A stretch of DNA of 64,000 bases from Pseudoflavonifractor sp. An85 (GTDB lineage: Bacteria; Bacillota; Clostridia; Oscillospirales; Oscillospiraceae): contig NZ_NFHE01000004.1 of the NCBI RefSeq assembly GCF_002161235.1, positions 1 through 64,000 on the forward strand, given 5' to 3'. The position numbers and the translations under genes were made by a program. The notes beneath the pieces are model-generated. The model was not told where the DNA came from. It made no database searches and was given only the letters and a program-made list of their open reading frames with translations. How positions within the stretch are numbered: the first letter of the stretch is position 1; each line of letters starts with the position of its first letter. Shown here piece by piece: positions 8,001 through 13,876 of the stretch.

Positions 8001-10606
8001 AAAAGATCGTGTCCGATCTGACAGAGCAGGAGATGGCTCTGGCAAATATCCTGGAGAAGTACTATAACAACTTTGCCAGGGAGGAAATGAACCGGGTATC
8101 AAATATCCTAATCGGATATGATAAGGCTGTAAGCAAGGACTATGCCCCGATTTACACCAACGAGAATTATTCCAAGTCTGAGATCGGCGTGTATGAAACA
8201 AAGGCGGAGACGGTCAGCAGAAGCAAGAGCAGACAGGAATATGCCTCCAATGCGACGTACAACATGTCGGCGTTTGAAGCATTTGAGCGCCATGTGGATG
8301 ATATCAGCAGGTATGTGGGAATGGCTATCCCGGCTCGAAATTGGCAGACACTCATGAACTGGCAGGTGAAAGACGGGAGCATGAAGGACAGCATCACCCA
8401 CCAATGGGGACAGGAGGGAGTGGATTACATCAATGAGTTGCTGACAGATCTTCAAACCTCCAGACGACCGGACAGCTCCAAGGTGGGGAAATGGGGAGAC
8501 GCACTGGTGAGTAAATATATCTCATCCATCTTTGGCCTGAATCCATCCATTGTCCTAAAACAGCTGGGGTCAATTCCTCTGGCAATGCCGTATTTGGGTG
8601 CATCCAACATGCCGGGCCTGGTTAAGGTGGCAAAGATTGACCGTGCGCTCATCAGTAAGTACACCCAAGACCTGGACTATCGGCTCATGGGCTACTCCAT
8701 GCCAGAGACGAAAATCCTGAAGGAGAACCCTGGGAAACTACAAACCAACAAGGTGTTAAACTTCACCATTGGAGGAGGAGCAATCACTGCCACGGACGGG
8801 TGGGCCGCCAGTGTCTTGTGGCCATGGGCAGAAAACAAGGTGCGCAAGGAACAGCCTGACCTGCTGGTGGGCTCCCAGGAGATGATTGACAGCGGCCAAA
8901 GTCCGTTCTACCAGGCGGTAGCGCAGGAGTTCGAGAGGGCGGTGAGCCGGTCTCAGAGTACCACGGCAACAATGTTCACCTCCAGGTTGAGAAAGAGCAG
9001 AAATGTTTTGGCCAGAACGTTGACCCTTTTTAAGACGGATGCGGCCCAGGGGTACAATACGCTCCGACAAATGGTGGGTGAAGCGCAGTATTACGCCCGT
9101 AAGGGAGACAAGAAAATGGCCAATCGTCTGAAGCTGCGCTTTGGGCAGGGGGTTGTCGGCCTGCTGGCTGGCTATCTCGGGTCGGAGGGAATCAACCTTC
9201 TCATGGAACTGTGGAAGCGCCAGGGCGACAAGTACAAGGATGAGGAGGGAGAACTGCAAGCGGAAAGCATGGCCCAGGACCTTGTTTTGGGTGTAGTGAC
9301 CAGTATGTTCGGGCTGGTACCGCTGGCCGGAGAACTGGCGGAGCTTGTGGCCTCAAAAATGACGGGTGACAAATGGTACGGCATGGAGGTCATGGGCGTG
9401 GAGCAGATCAATGAACTGGCGGAGTATTTTACAGGAGCTGCTGGGGGGATTGCTGAAACTATGGAGGGGGCAGTAGATGTTTTGTCCAAGGGGGGAGATT
9501 TGCCCAAGTATCTCTCGGACAGTAGCGAGAAAATCATGAGCTGGATCAGAGATGCAGCGAAGATGGCAGGGCAGGTATTCGGCCTACCGGTGTCCAATTT
9601 TGAGACATATTTCTTGGGAGCTATGAAGTGGATCCGCCCAGAACTGGCCACAGCATATGAGGACATGCTGGGAAGCGGAACGAAAAGCAACCTGAGCGGC
9701 CTGAGAGGTGAGGCACTGGAGGCCAGAACCCAGTACATCCTGGAGCGCCGCGCCGGTGAGGTGAGCATGGAAACCGTGGAACAGTTGGCCCAGCTGTACG
9801 AAGCTGGTATGGCCGATGCCATTCCAGCAGAGCCGACATACAAGATAAAGACTTCTGATGGAGAACGAGAGATGACGGCGGCAGAACGGCAGCTGTATGA
9901 TGCGGCCTGGGGCGAAGTAGGAAAGAGCTTAGAGGAGTTGGTGCAGTCTCAGGAGTTCCAGAATTTTGACCGAGCGAAAAAAACCAGCGCGCTGAAGACC
10001 CTGTATGATTACGCAAAGGCAAAGGCTGATGCCGCCGTAAACCCAGAGCACGAGGTGGAGAAGTCAGAAGCCGCCATTGACACTTTCCTGAAGGAAGGTG
10101 GAACCATTGAGGAATGGGCCACGCTGAAGGCCGGAACAAAGGATTTGCAATCTGGAGATAAGTACAGGGCCATTGCAGAATCGGACATGACCGAGGATGC
10201 AAAAATTGCCGCGATCGGGGCCGAGATGGGAACTGAGATGAAAACAGTCAATGGAAACCCCAGCCAGTACGCAAAAATGCTTAAGGTGCTGGAATACGGC
10301 ACGGATCTGGATGAATACCTTGACCTCCGAGAGGAAGGAGAGGTAGATGCATTCCTGGCCCAAGTCGAAGCTGGGGTAAACATTGATGCCGACACATTCC
10401 TGAGGGCAGTAAAGGCCATTGAGGCCGTGGACGACAACGGAAGCATCACCCAAGCGGAGGCGGAAGAAGGGCTGCGAAACATCAGCGGCTTGACCGACGA
10501 GGAGCGGGCGGAGTTGTGGCAGCTCCAGGATAAGCGGTGGAAGCCAGAGAAAAACCCGTTTGATGTGGATGCAGGGAGAAGAATACTGAGTATGATTCAG
10601 GGATAA
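2015..10606 (+). CDS. Giant phage polyvalent protein with zincin motif and MuF-C-like module
   Basis: 2863 residues. The ATG at 2015 sits 7 bp after AAGGAGG; an ATG at 2009 is too close to that site. Visible parts are a charged N-terminal coiled coil; a glycine/alanine-rich hydrophobic stretch near residues 385-435; a zinc-peptidase motif HEAFHE at 904-909; a RYSV linker at 1086 followed by a region like the phage MuF C-terminal domain (about 1095-1290); a duplicated 31-residue unit at 1293 and 1343; a lysine-rich linker; long helical regions; and hydrophobic segments near 2375-2440. This fits the large polyvalent proteins of phages, thought to be packaged and delivered with the DNA. Peptidase activity and delivery are inference. 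An out-of-frame gene candidate lies inside at 4242-4463. Confidence 0.8.
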   Translation: MPFIGNGNTTAKERLFAQAKIAQKRKDEEERRKQEQNAQVKQTSVSSQTGLTLPSGLSLGGSAPIPASAGVSARGLAGMQLDPADFAKLGGEALTSGTVQSAANKLGSYKKTTQQNTAGPVKVDWMGVTAERNSRVKMLEQTLRELEERRKEEEKKAATTQEQQKAFWDARAKSTGYSVDIPDMRTQAQKTAAKTASELKNQEREMSQYVKWLEAANTRDIAENSWMPQDAQRGYASDIDLGSLNAENQKARELARAIQVDEMGGAAGISANAKMAQALTDRQKDTFMAFVGRGDWDGATRYMDTISDSVNQQVAKNTYESMPTAGKALYWIPSGLDQFASGMAQLGQSEANTPSVTSRVSQMVREDAEEISPALGFAYDMGTSISNMAPSILLSMVAGPALGAAGMSAGAAGTVASGVGSAALGASAGGNAYAEKKRQGYGDDEAAAYATLVGASEAGLQYVLGGISKLGATPASKVAAQVAKIDNAFGQAALHLGANMLSEGVEEGLQSVLEPAFATLILDEKYQVSPQEVVTSFIMGALTAGILEGPGAVRAGKAGKTVSQNGGFDATIDGYLGADGVDYFRGVKNLEGTETVYEILKNYYSTVQDGAGATQQDITRQYTMCKAWYEGQEQARRATGTQQNTAQTAQEAQEQPTTVQGTQGQGWSTQAQQEATQPQREIEGLRLGAMWEDTQQEAQSQEGQFQRVQPAQASEPEGLTMGAMQADNNPSNTQNLNEGAGIHERTENAATTAGAATDPAGAGAFGGGQGRVYGEGTGQQAGILESRPGAAAQTSEQSRAASERLARAANLRGQEVSSTQLGISRGTDTANVLVMPQEMWDAEMTQVAQEVQQKTGATVTYVMGGMEVTHTDGSVGKVRGVQMPGQIIVQADHSRLSVSQIANHEAFHELASRDSEMVRTAEERIKARYDADEYNAVVATYIQKLQGVIDIPVNGTQEQILDAYYKILEEIYADAYAGINAFGVQASQYQETVQEVAQEREIAAPSRENARATERTTGPTSEDEVARETQRSRDIEETRRSLREAYANGSISEEAFDQAMDIILEQESLDDVSMLEIRGQEDGRERYSVNEEFQDDIEDWNRRGRPDDEVFIIGSTSDVLQGLGAIENDIYLRADKVNKILSKHREITLPEIKSIPQLIDDPVFILKSAGRERGNRPNTRMVLYGSVLARNRKPMLAVLDLQPVEGKLVINDMQKVNSVYTKDNPMYMLTNSDVLYADKKRTIPLLRSMGLHIGPKDLLQNGSIGRITYGYKSVKLDGVPFREVVDLSGRLTEEILTETEVGDDGNIYLPGGPVPEAVKRQRAKDEARSQETKRQEKFSVEDEEILTETEVGDDGNIYLPGGTVPEAVKRRRAVEQGTNTTGQSSSAAEQRATTATDNTETQAPKKKKSKSKKALKDTKAVAQSKAIIAKNDLNKTMMSLFSIPDGKKQMASQIIERYADKMIRDGELTYEDRNALFNRLYEEGVVTVEAEDLYQEGRRAVARGRVYVNEKVKGEFSDDWNSFYKRAFEAGVYLTNNPSDATPDSWNVELSQSFPGLFDPGELSERTILERIVEVAEEGKAEKMTLAEYTASMVGQEFQSLDDAMEGIERQMDWALRTFAEKANLELYLRDRTGRKIQQEREASAEARRAQEIRNQDARAKEREARRKIVERQRERRELSELQQKTLKQLQWLSKNRYRAPNELKKQFDEVLGDIDILAVNAANEMNWSKKHQATWKDLRQMYLTAQKQDPNFLPSPELERIVSRLDKDKIGDMDVDALGDLYRAAIGLRTEFYNRNNVLGSQKGELFSEVYRDAVDEITSAPKKLPGERGAVGEVADTIFNTELLTPSNVLQRMAGWAPEGAWHEMAMQLERGERDVRSYYVKANKMLENFLKENEAWVKTADGQGKNGVWHELEVPQLLELNMGDKPIFGDTVKVYMTPAQKVHLYLESKNTENLRHIAMGGRTFANKEIYSKGKRKEAFAAGKTIRLAPESVKKIVSDLTEQEMALANILEKYYNNFAREEMNRVSNILIGYDKAVSKDYAPIYTNENYSKSEIGVYETKAETVSRSKSRQEYASNATYNMSAFEAFERHVDDISRYVGMAIPARNWQTLMNWQVKDGSMKDSITHQWGQEGVDYINELLTDLQTSRRPDSSKVGKWGDALVSKYISSIFGLNPSIVLKQLGSIPLAMPYLGASNMPGLVKVAKIDRALISKYTQDLDYRLMGYSMPETKILKENPGKLQTNKVLNFTIGGGAITATDGWAASVLWPWAENKVRKEQPDLLVGSQEMIDSGQSPFYQAVAQEFERAVSRSQSTTATMFTSRLRKSRNVLARTLTLFKTDAAQGYNTLRQMVGEAQYYARKGDKKMANRLKLRFGQGVVGLLAGYLGSEGINLLMELWKRQGDKYKDEEGELQAESMAQDLVLGVVTSMFGLVPLAGELAELVASKMTGDKWYGMEVMGVEQINELAEYFTGAAGGIAETMEGAVDVLSKGGDLPKYLSDSSEKIMSWIRDAAKMAGQVFGLPVSNFETYFLGAMKWIRPELATAYEDMLGSGTKSNLSGLRGEALEARTQYILERRAGEVSMETVEQLAQLYEAGMADAIPAEPTYKIKTSDGEREMTAAERQLYDAAWGEVGKSLEELVQSQEFQNFDRAKKTSALKTLYDYAKAKADAAVNPEHEVEKSEAAIDTFLKEGGTIEEWATLKAGTKDLQSGDKYRAIAESDMTEDAKIAAIGAEMGTEMKTVNGNPSQYAKMLKVLEYGTDLDEYLDLREEGEVDAFLAQVEAGVNIDADTFLRAVKAIEAVDDNGSITQAEAEEGLRNISGLTDEERAELWQLQDKRWKPEKNPFDVDAGRRILSMIQG
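4242..4463 (+). CDS. Candidate overlapping gene inside the polyprotein gene (+1 frame)
   Basis: 73 residues in the +1 frame relative to the host gene. The ATG at 4242 is preceded by AAGGAG at 4227-4232, with a 9-bp gap typical of this genome. The product starts with a glutamine-rich stretch and then looks like an ordinary soluble protein (DKDGFTVRVPASKLESWKAA, ending RDLLVQRIFGDKK). The host frame across the same bases is low-complexity Ala/Gly/Thr/Arg. That contrast is what one sees when a second frame is truly coding, but it can also arise from CAG-rich sequence. I do not recognise the family. Confidence 0.35.
   Translation: MSEQKMQPQQQEQQQTQQEQVLLVEDKDGFTVRVPASKLESWKAAQEQPPRPLNKAEQQVRDLLVQRIFGDKK
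5891..6133 (+). repeat. Direct repeat, 93 bp, 150-bp period, within polyprotein gene
   Basis: Positions 5891-5983 and 6041-6133 both encode a unit beginning EEILTETEVGDDGNIYLPGG and ending with an AVKR motif, differing at only a few residues. The copies lie directly after the MuF-C-like module. The linker in front of the second copy (KFSV) echoes the linker before the module (RYSV at about 5270). Confidence 0.85.
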
Positions 10607-10645
10607 AGAAGAAGGCCGAGGGCATTAAGCCCTCGGCCTTCTTCT
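10607..10645 (+). terminator. Terminator of the phage structural genes
   Basis: A perfect 17-bp inverted repeat (10607-10623 and 10629-10645) with a 5-base loop starts at the base after the polyprotein stop. The descending arm ends in a TTCTTCT tract. Confidence 0.8.
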
Positions 10646-10653
10646 GTGTAAAC

Positions 10654-10692
10654 AAGGGAACCCCGTTGCGGGGGTGGCAACGGGGTTCCCTT
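10654..10692 (+). terminator. Second hairpin after the phage genes
   Basis: A 16-bp inverted repeat (10654-10669 and 10677-10692) with a 7-base loop and a TTT tail. It is a likely back-up terminator or a boundary hairpin. Confidence 0.5.
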
Positions 10693-10894
10693 TAGGTGAA
10701 ACAGATGCGAGTGAAGAAAATGGGGTGACAATAACAAGATAGCATTTGGGGAAGGTGAGGTCAACAGATGGAGGGGAAATGTGTGGTTTGGCGTTTGTAA
10801 TTTCGTTTGTAATTTTTGCGTATGACGGGTGATAAAAAAGGATGTGGGACGGAAGAAAAAGACGCGAAAGAAAACCGGAAAACCGTTGGGAGAG
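10693..10894. other. Gene-free spacer between prophage and ssrA
   Basis: No convincing gene. The only structure seen is a tandem 12-bp direct repeat at 10792-10815, listed separately. Short frames here lack ribosome-binding sites. The right phage attachment site is expected in or next to this spacer. Confidence 0.5.
10792..10815. repeat. Tandem 12-bp direct repeat
   Basis: CGTTTGTAATTT occurs twice with no gap. It lies 124 bp from the tmRNA 3' end, where arm-type integrase sites could be expected if the prophage is inserted in ssrA. Confidence 0.6.
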
Positions 10895-10938
10895 TAAGAA
10901 AAATCCCTCAACCTGTTGCGACGCAACGGCTGAGGGAT
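10895..10938 (-). terminator. Terminator of tmRNA
   Basis: Read on the minus strand, the hairpin has outer arms at 10931-10938 and 10903-10910 with an inner GTTGCG/CGCAAC stem, followed by a run of T. It begins directly after the encoded CCA end of tmRNA. Confidence 0.8.
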
Positions 10939-11284
10939 TGGTGGAGGCGAGGGGAGTTGAACCCCTGTCCGAAAACCATTCCACAGGACTTTCTCCGGGT
11001 GCAGACGGTTATTTACATTCCCTTCCTGTACCGTGAATCGTCACACCGCACAGGTTGGTAGAGTCATGATGCGTGGCACGGTCAACTCTTTCCGTACGCA
11101 CGGGCACCACTAATTTGACGCCCCGGCCGGCTCGTGGTCCTTCCGGCAGGGACGGCCGCATTAAGCAGCGGCGAGAACGACGTTATCGTTGTTCTTTAAT
11201 TTATAAGTTGCCCATTTTAAGGCGGCTGGGCGCCGCCACCCGCTTATCCTGCTTCCTAGTCCCCGTCGAAACCAGTACGCCCCC
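10939..11284 (-). ncRNA. ssrA: Transfer-messenger RNA
   Basis: About 346 nt. The minus strand begins with GGGGGCGTACTGGTTTCGAC and ends with a T-arm and acceptor stem finishing in CCA. The 5' GGGGGCG pairs with CGCCTCC near the 3' end. The tag frame ends at TAA (complement of 11161-11163). Reading back from it, the resume codon GCA at 11211-11209 gives the tag ATYKLKNNDNVVLAAA after the tmRNA-borne alanine. tmRNA with SmpB frees stalled ribosomes and marks the product for proteolysis. The smpB gene is about 0.8 kb upstream on the same strand, with a cyclophilin gene between. Confidence 0.95.
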
Positions 11285-11289
11285 GTAGA

Positions 11290-11312
11290 GCCTCCCGGTT
11301 GTGCCGGGAGGC
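11290..11312 (-). other. Hairpin just upstream of tmRNA 5' end
   Basis: Perfect 9-bp inverted repeat (11290-11298 and 11304-11312) lying 5 bp before the mature tmRNA 5' end. There is no T run on the minus strand, so it is more likely a processing or weak termination structure than a clean terminator of the cyclophilin gene. Confidence 0.6.
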
Positions 11313-11325
11313 GTGGGTGTTTGAA

Positions 11326-11847
11326 TTAGATGGTCTCAGGCTCGGGATACTCCACGCCGAAGGTCTCCACAGTGACGGTCTTCATGCGCTGATCCTGGAG
11401 AGGCTTGTCGTTGTAGTCCCGCTTGGTGGACACGATGCCGTCGGCCACTTCCATGCCCTCGATGACCTTACCGAAGGCGGCGTAAGCGCCATCCAGGTGG
11501 GGAGCCTTCTCCACCATGATGAAGAACTGGCTACCGGCAGAGTCAGGCCGCATGGAGCGGGCCATGGACAGCACGCCACGGTCGTGGGCCAGGTCGTTCT
11601 TGAAGCGGTTCTGAGCGAACTCGCCCTTGATGGAGTAGCCGGGGCCACCCATGCCGATGCCCTGGGGGTCGCCGCCCTGGATCATGAAGCCGGGGATGAC
11701 ACGGTGGAAGATCAGACCGTTGTAGAAGCCCTTCTTCACCAGGGAAATGAAGTTGTTGACGGTGTTGGGAGCCACCTCGGGATACAGCTCGGCCTTCATG
11801 ATGCCGCCGTTTTCCATTTCGAAGGTGACGATGGGATTTTGAGCCAT
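11326..11847 (-). CDS. Peptidyl-prolyl cis-trans isomerase, cyclophilin type
   Basis: 173 residues, a single cyclophilin domain with no signal peptide, so cytoplasmic. The family's active-site block is present (FHRVIPGFMIQGGD near residues 53-66), as is SAGSQFFI. Cyclophilins catalyse isomerisation of Xaa-Pro bonds during protein folding. I chose the ATG at 11847 because AAGGGG lies 8 bp ahead; an ATG seven codons upstream has no such site. The gene sits between smpB and ssrA on the same strand, with 208 bp to smpB's stop. No clear promoter was found in that spacer. Confidence 0.93.
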   Translation of the reverse strand: MAQNPIVTFEMENGGIMKAELYPEVAPNTVNNFISLVKKGFYNGLIFHRVIPGFMIQGGDPQGIGMGGPGYSIKGEFAQNRFKNDLAHDRGVLSMARSMRPDSAGSQFFIMVEKAPHLDGAYAAFGKVIEGMEVADGIVSTKRDYNDKPLQDQRMKTVTVETFGVEYPEPETI

Positions 11848-12077
11848 GGGAATTTCCCCTTTCCGCATATTGCGTATTTTTTATATTTTGTGCATCTGTT
11901 GAGTTGCTGCCCTAGGGTCTGGCCTTATAGGCAGAGAATATCGAATGGACGAGAGATTTTCCTGTCAGACAAGGCGCTTTTCTGAAGCCATACTTTGTGT
12001 ATGGCAAGGGAAAGCAACGCAGTCTGGCGGGAAAAGATCCGGTCAGGCGATGTTTGATTGCTTATAATGACAGATCC

Positions 12078-12539
12078 TCAATATCTACCGCGGGAGAGTC
12101 GGTCCATCTCCCGCTTGGCGTCCCGCTTGGCGGCCGCCTCGCGCTTGTCGTACAGCTTTTTGCCCCGGGCCACCGCCAGCTCCACCTTTACCCGGGGACC
12201 GGAGAGGTAGAGAGAGAGGGGGACCAGAGAATAGCCGTCCTGCTGGACCTTGGCCTGGAGCTTGAGAATCTCCCGCTTGTGCAACAGCAGCTTGCGGGTG
12301 CGCCGGGGGTCCTTATTGAAGATGTTACCCTGCTCGTAGGGGGAGACATGCATGCCGTGGAGGAACATTTCTCCGTCCTTGACGATGCAGAAGGAGTCCT
12401 TCAGGTTTACATTTCCCTTGCGGATGGATTTGACCTCCGTTCCGCACAGTTCGATGCCGGCTTCGTATTTCTCTTCAATAAAGTAGTCGTGAAAGGCCTT
12501 ACGGTTTGAGGCCAGCTGCTTCACCGATTGCTTTGCCAC
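12078..12539 (-). CDS. smpB: SsrA-binding protein SmpB
   Basis: 153 residues, the usual SmpB length. It contains the conserved [13 protein letters not shown] and GTEVKSIR segments and a basic C-terminal tail. SmpB binds tmRNA's tRNA-like part and brings it to stalled ribosomes. The start is GTG at 12539: GGAGG at 12552-12548 leaves an 8-bp gap to it, while the GTG at 12548 overlaps that site. The choice gives an N-terminus typical of the family (MAKQSVKQ). The gene has its own promoter facing away from the sucrose regulator. Confidence 0.97.
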   Translation of the reverse strand: MAKQSVKQLASNRKAFHDYFIEEKYEAGIELCGTEVKSIRKGNVNLKDSFCIVKDGEMFLHGMHVSPYEQGNIFNKDPRRTRKLLLHKREILKLQAKVQQDGYSLVPLSLYLSGPRVKVELAVARGKKLYDKREAAAKRDAKREMDRLSRGRY

Positions 12540-12569
12540 CTGGGACACCTCCGTTCTGAGCAGGGTAAT

Positions 12570-12598
12570 AGTATATCACGGATTCCCACGGCATGCAA
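12570..12598 (-). promoter_or_regulatory. smpB promoter
   Basis: Minus strand: -35 TTGCAT (12598-12593), 17-bp spacer, -10 TATACT (12575-12570). It lies just upstream of the smpB ribosome-binding site. Confidence 0.8.
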
Positions 12599-12658
12599 GG
12601 GGGAAATGGCTCGAAAATGGATAAAATCCGGTCTGGCTCGTGAAATATGCCGGATTAG

Positions 12659-12688
12659 TTGACAAAATTATAAAAATTTGTTTAATAT
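12659..12688 (+). promoter_or_regulatory. Promoter of the sucrose regulator gene
   Basis: -35 TTGACA (12659-12664), 18-bp AT-rich spacer, -10 TAATAT (12683-12688), about 55 bp before the start codon. Confidence 0.8.
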
Positions 12689-12694
12689 AGAAAA

Positions 12695-12709
12695 GTGAAA
12701 GCGGATCCA
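12695..12709 (+). promoter_or_regulatory. LacI-family operator-like site at the regulator promoter
   Basis: GTGAAAGCGGATCCA matches the catabolite-responsive-element pattern WTGNAANCGNWNNCW at all fixed positions but the first. It also resembles the site before scrA. It spans the likely transcription start, so binding would repress. It could be bound by the local regulator or by CcpA. Confidence 0.4.
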
Positions 12710-12742
12710 TGTGACCTGGCGAAAACAGAAAGGGGAACTGGT

Positions 12743-13738
12743 ATGAATATCACAGAGTTTGCGGCGTTGGCTGGTGTGTCTAAGACTGCGGTGAGCCGCT
12801 ACTTTAACAATGGATATCTCAGCCCGGAAAAGCGGGCCATCATCGAGGAGGCAGTGCGCCGCACCGGGTATTCGCCCAGCGAGACCGCCCGGGGATTGCG
12901 CACTCGCCGCACCCATCAGATCGGTGTGGTATTGCCCCGGCTCAGCGGCGAGAGTACCGCCCGGGTGGTGGACGGCATCAGTCTGGTGCTGGGAGACAAA
13001 GGCTATCGGATGTTGCTGGCCAACACCGCCAACCGGCCCGAGCGTGAGGTGGAGTATCTGGACACCCTGCGCCAGAGCGGGGTGGATGGGGTTATTTTTA
13101 TGGCCAGTATCTTCACCCCTGAGCACCGGGCGGTGCTGAAAAGCATGCACATGCCGGTGGTGATCGTGGCCCAGCAGTATGAAGGGTACAGCTGTGTGTA
13201 CCACGACGACTTAGGGGCCGCCCGGGACTTGACCCAGCTGCTCATCCAGCGGGGCACTCACCCGGCCTATATTGGTGTCACCGCCCAAGACCAGGCTGCC
13301 GGTCTGTCCCGTCGAGAGGGATACGTGCAGGCCATGCGTCAGGCGGGGCTGATGGTGCGCACGGAGGACATGGGCGTCACAGGCTTCCGTATGGAGGACG
13401 GCTATGAGATGGCCAAAAAGCTGCTGCAAACCCGCCACCCCGATGGCATCTTCTGTGCCACCGACAGTTTGGCCATTGGAGCCATGAAGGCCTGTCGGGA
13501 GCTGGGCGTTCAGGTGGGGAAAGATGTTCTCATTGCCGGCGTGGGGGATACCACCATGGGACAGGTGTGCGCTACCCCCCTTACCACTGCCCACCTGCAC
13601 TACCAGACCAGCGGCCAGGAGGCGGCCCAGCTGCTCATGCGGTTGCTGCGCAGCCCTGGCGGCGGCGTGCGCAGCGTATGCCTGGGATACGAAATCATCG
13701 AACGGGCTTCCACCAATGGTTTGTGTGAAACCCTGTGA
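12743..13738 (+). CDS. scrR: LacI-family transcriptional repressor of the sucrose operon
   Basis: 331 residues. An N-terminal LacI helix-turn-helix (ITEFAALAGVSKTAVSRYFN) is followed by a hinge and a periplasmic-binding-protein-like effector domain. It starts at the ATG at 12743, behind AAAGGGG. It lies immediately upstream of a sucrose-type PTS permease and a GH32 hydrolase, so the natural reading is a repressor of these genes that responds to sucrose, sucrose-6-phosphate or fructose. Family and context are strong; the ligand is inferred. Operator-like sequences are seen at its own promoter and before scrA. Confidence 0.88.
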   Translation: MNITEFAALAGVSKTAVSRYFNNGYLSPEKRAIIEEAVRRTGYSPSETARGLRTRRTHQIGVVLPRLSGESTARVVDGISLVLGDKGYRMLLANTANRPEREVEYLDTLRQSGVDGVIFMASIFTPEHRAVLKSMHMPVVIVAQQYEGYSCVYHDDLGAARDLTQLLIQRGTHPAYIGVTAQDQAAGLSRREGYVQAMRQAGLMVRTEDMGVTGFRMEDGYEMAKKLLQTRHPDGIFCATDSLAIGAMKACRELGVQVGKDVLIAGVGDTTMGQVCATPLTTAHLHYQTSGQEAAQLLMRLLRSPGGGVRSVCLGYEIIERASTNGLCETL

Positions 13739-13820
13739 AACAAACAAGATATGAAAAGGATGTTTTGCCTGTAGACCAATAGATTTCCCGGTATATCCAT
13801 GATAAAATAAACCCAACAAG

Positions 13821-13854
13821 ATGAAAACGATTCCATATCGGTTTCATTGGAAAC
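13821..13854 (+). promoter_or_regulatory. Operator region before scrA (cre-like plus inverted repeat)
   Basis: ATGAAAACGATTCCA (13821-13835) fits the cre pattern WTGNAANCGNWNNCW. It overlaps a longer imperfect palindrome (TGAAAACGAT and ATCGGTTTCA). A second inverted repeat, GTTTC-ATTG-GAAAC, is at 13841-13854. These lie 20-55 bp before the scrA start codon. No promoter boxes could be assigned with confidence in 13739-13820. Confidence 0.5.
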
Positions 13855-13876
13855 ATGAAAAAGGAGAGGGAATTTC

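Larger units (their letters stand above)
1..10606 (+). mobile_element. Prophage, distal structural segment
   Basis: Three tightly spaced genes on one strand have phage character: a truncated virion-type protein, a coiled-coil protein with internal repeats, and a giant polyvalent protein. Their sequence is visibly richer in A and T than the housekeeping genes that follow. The block ends in two strong hairpins, and the 3' end of the tmRNA gene lies about 330 bp further on. Integrase, replication and lysis genes are not in the window, so only one end of the element is seen. Whether it is complete or a remnant cannot be told. The left edge is the window edge, not the element's edge. Confidence 0.75.

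Noticed and set aside
13739-13820. Promoter boxes for scrA
   Set aside because: TTGCCT and several AT-rich hexamers occur, but no pair has acceptable spacing, so none is reported.
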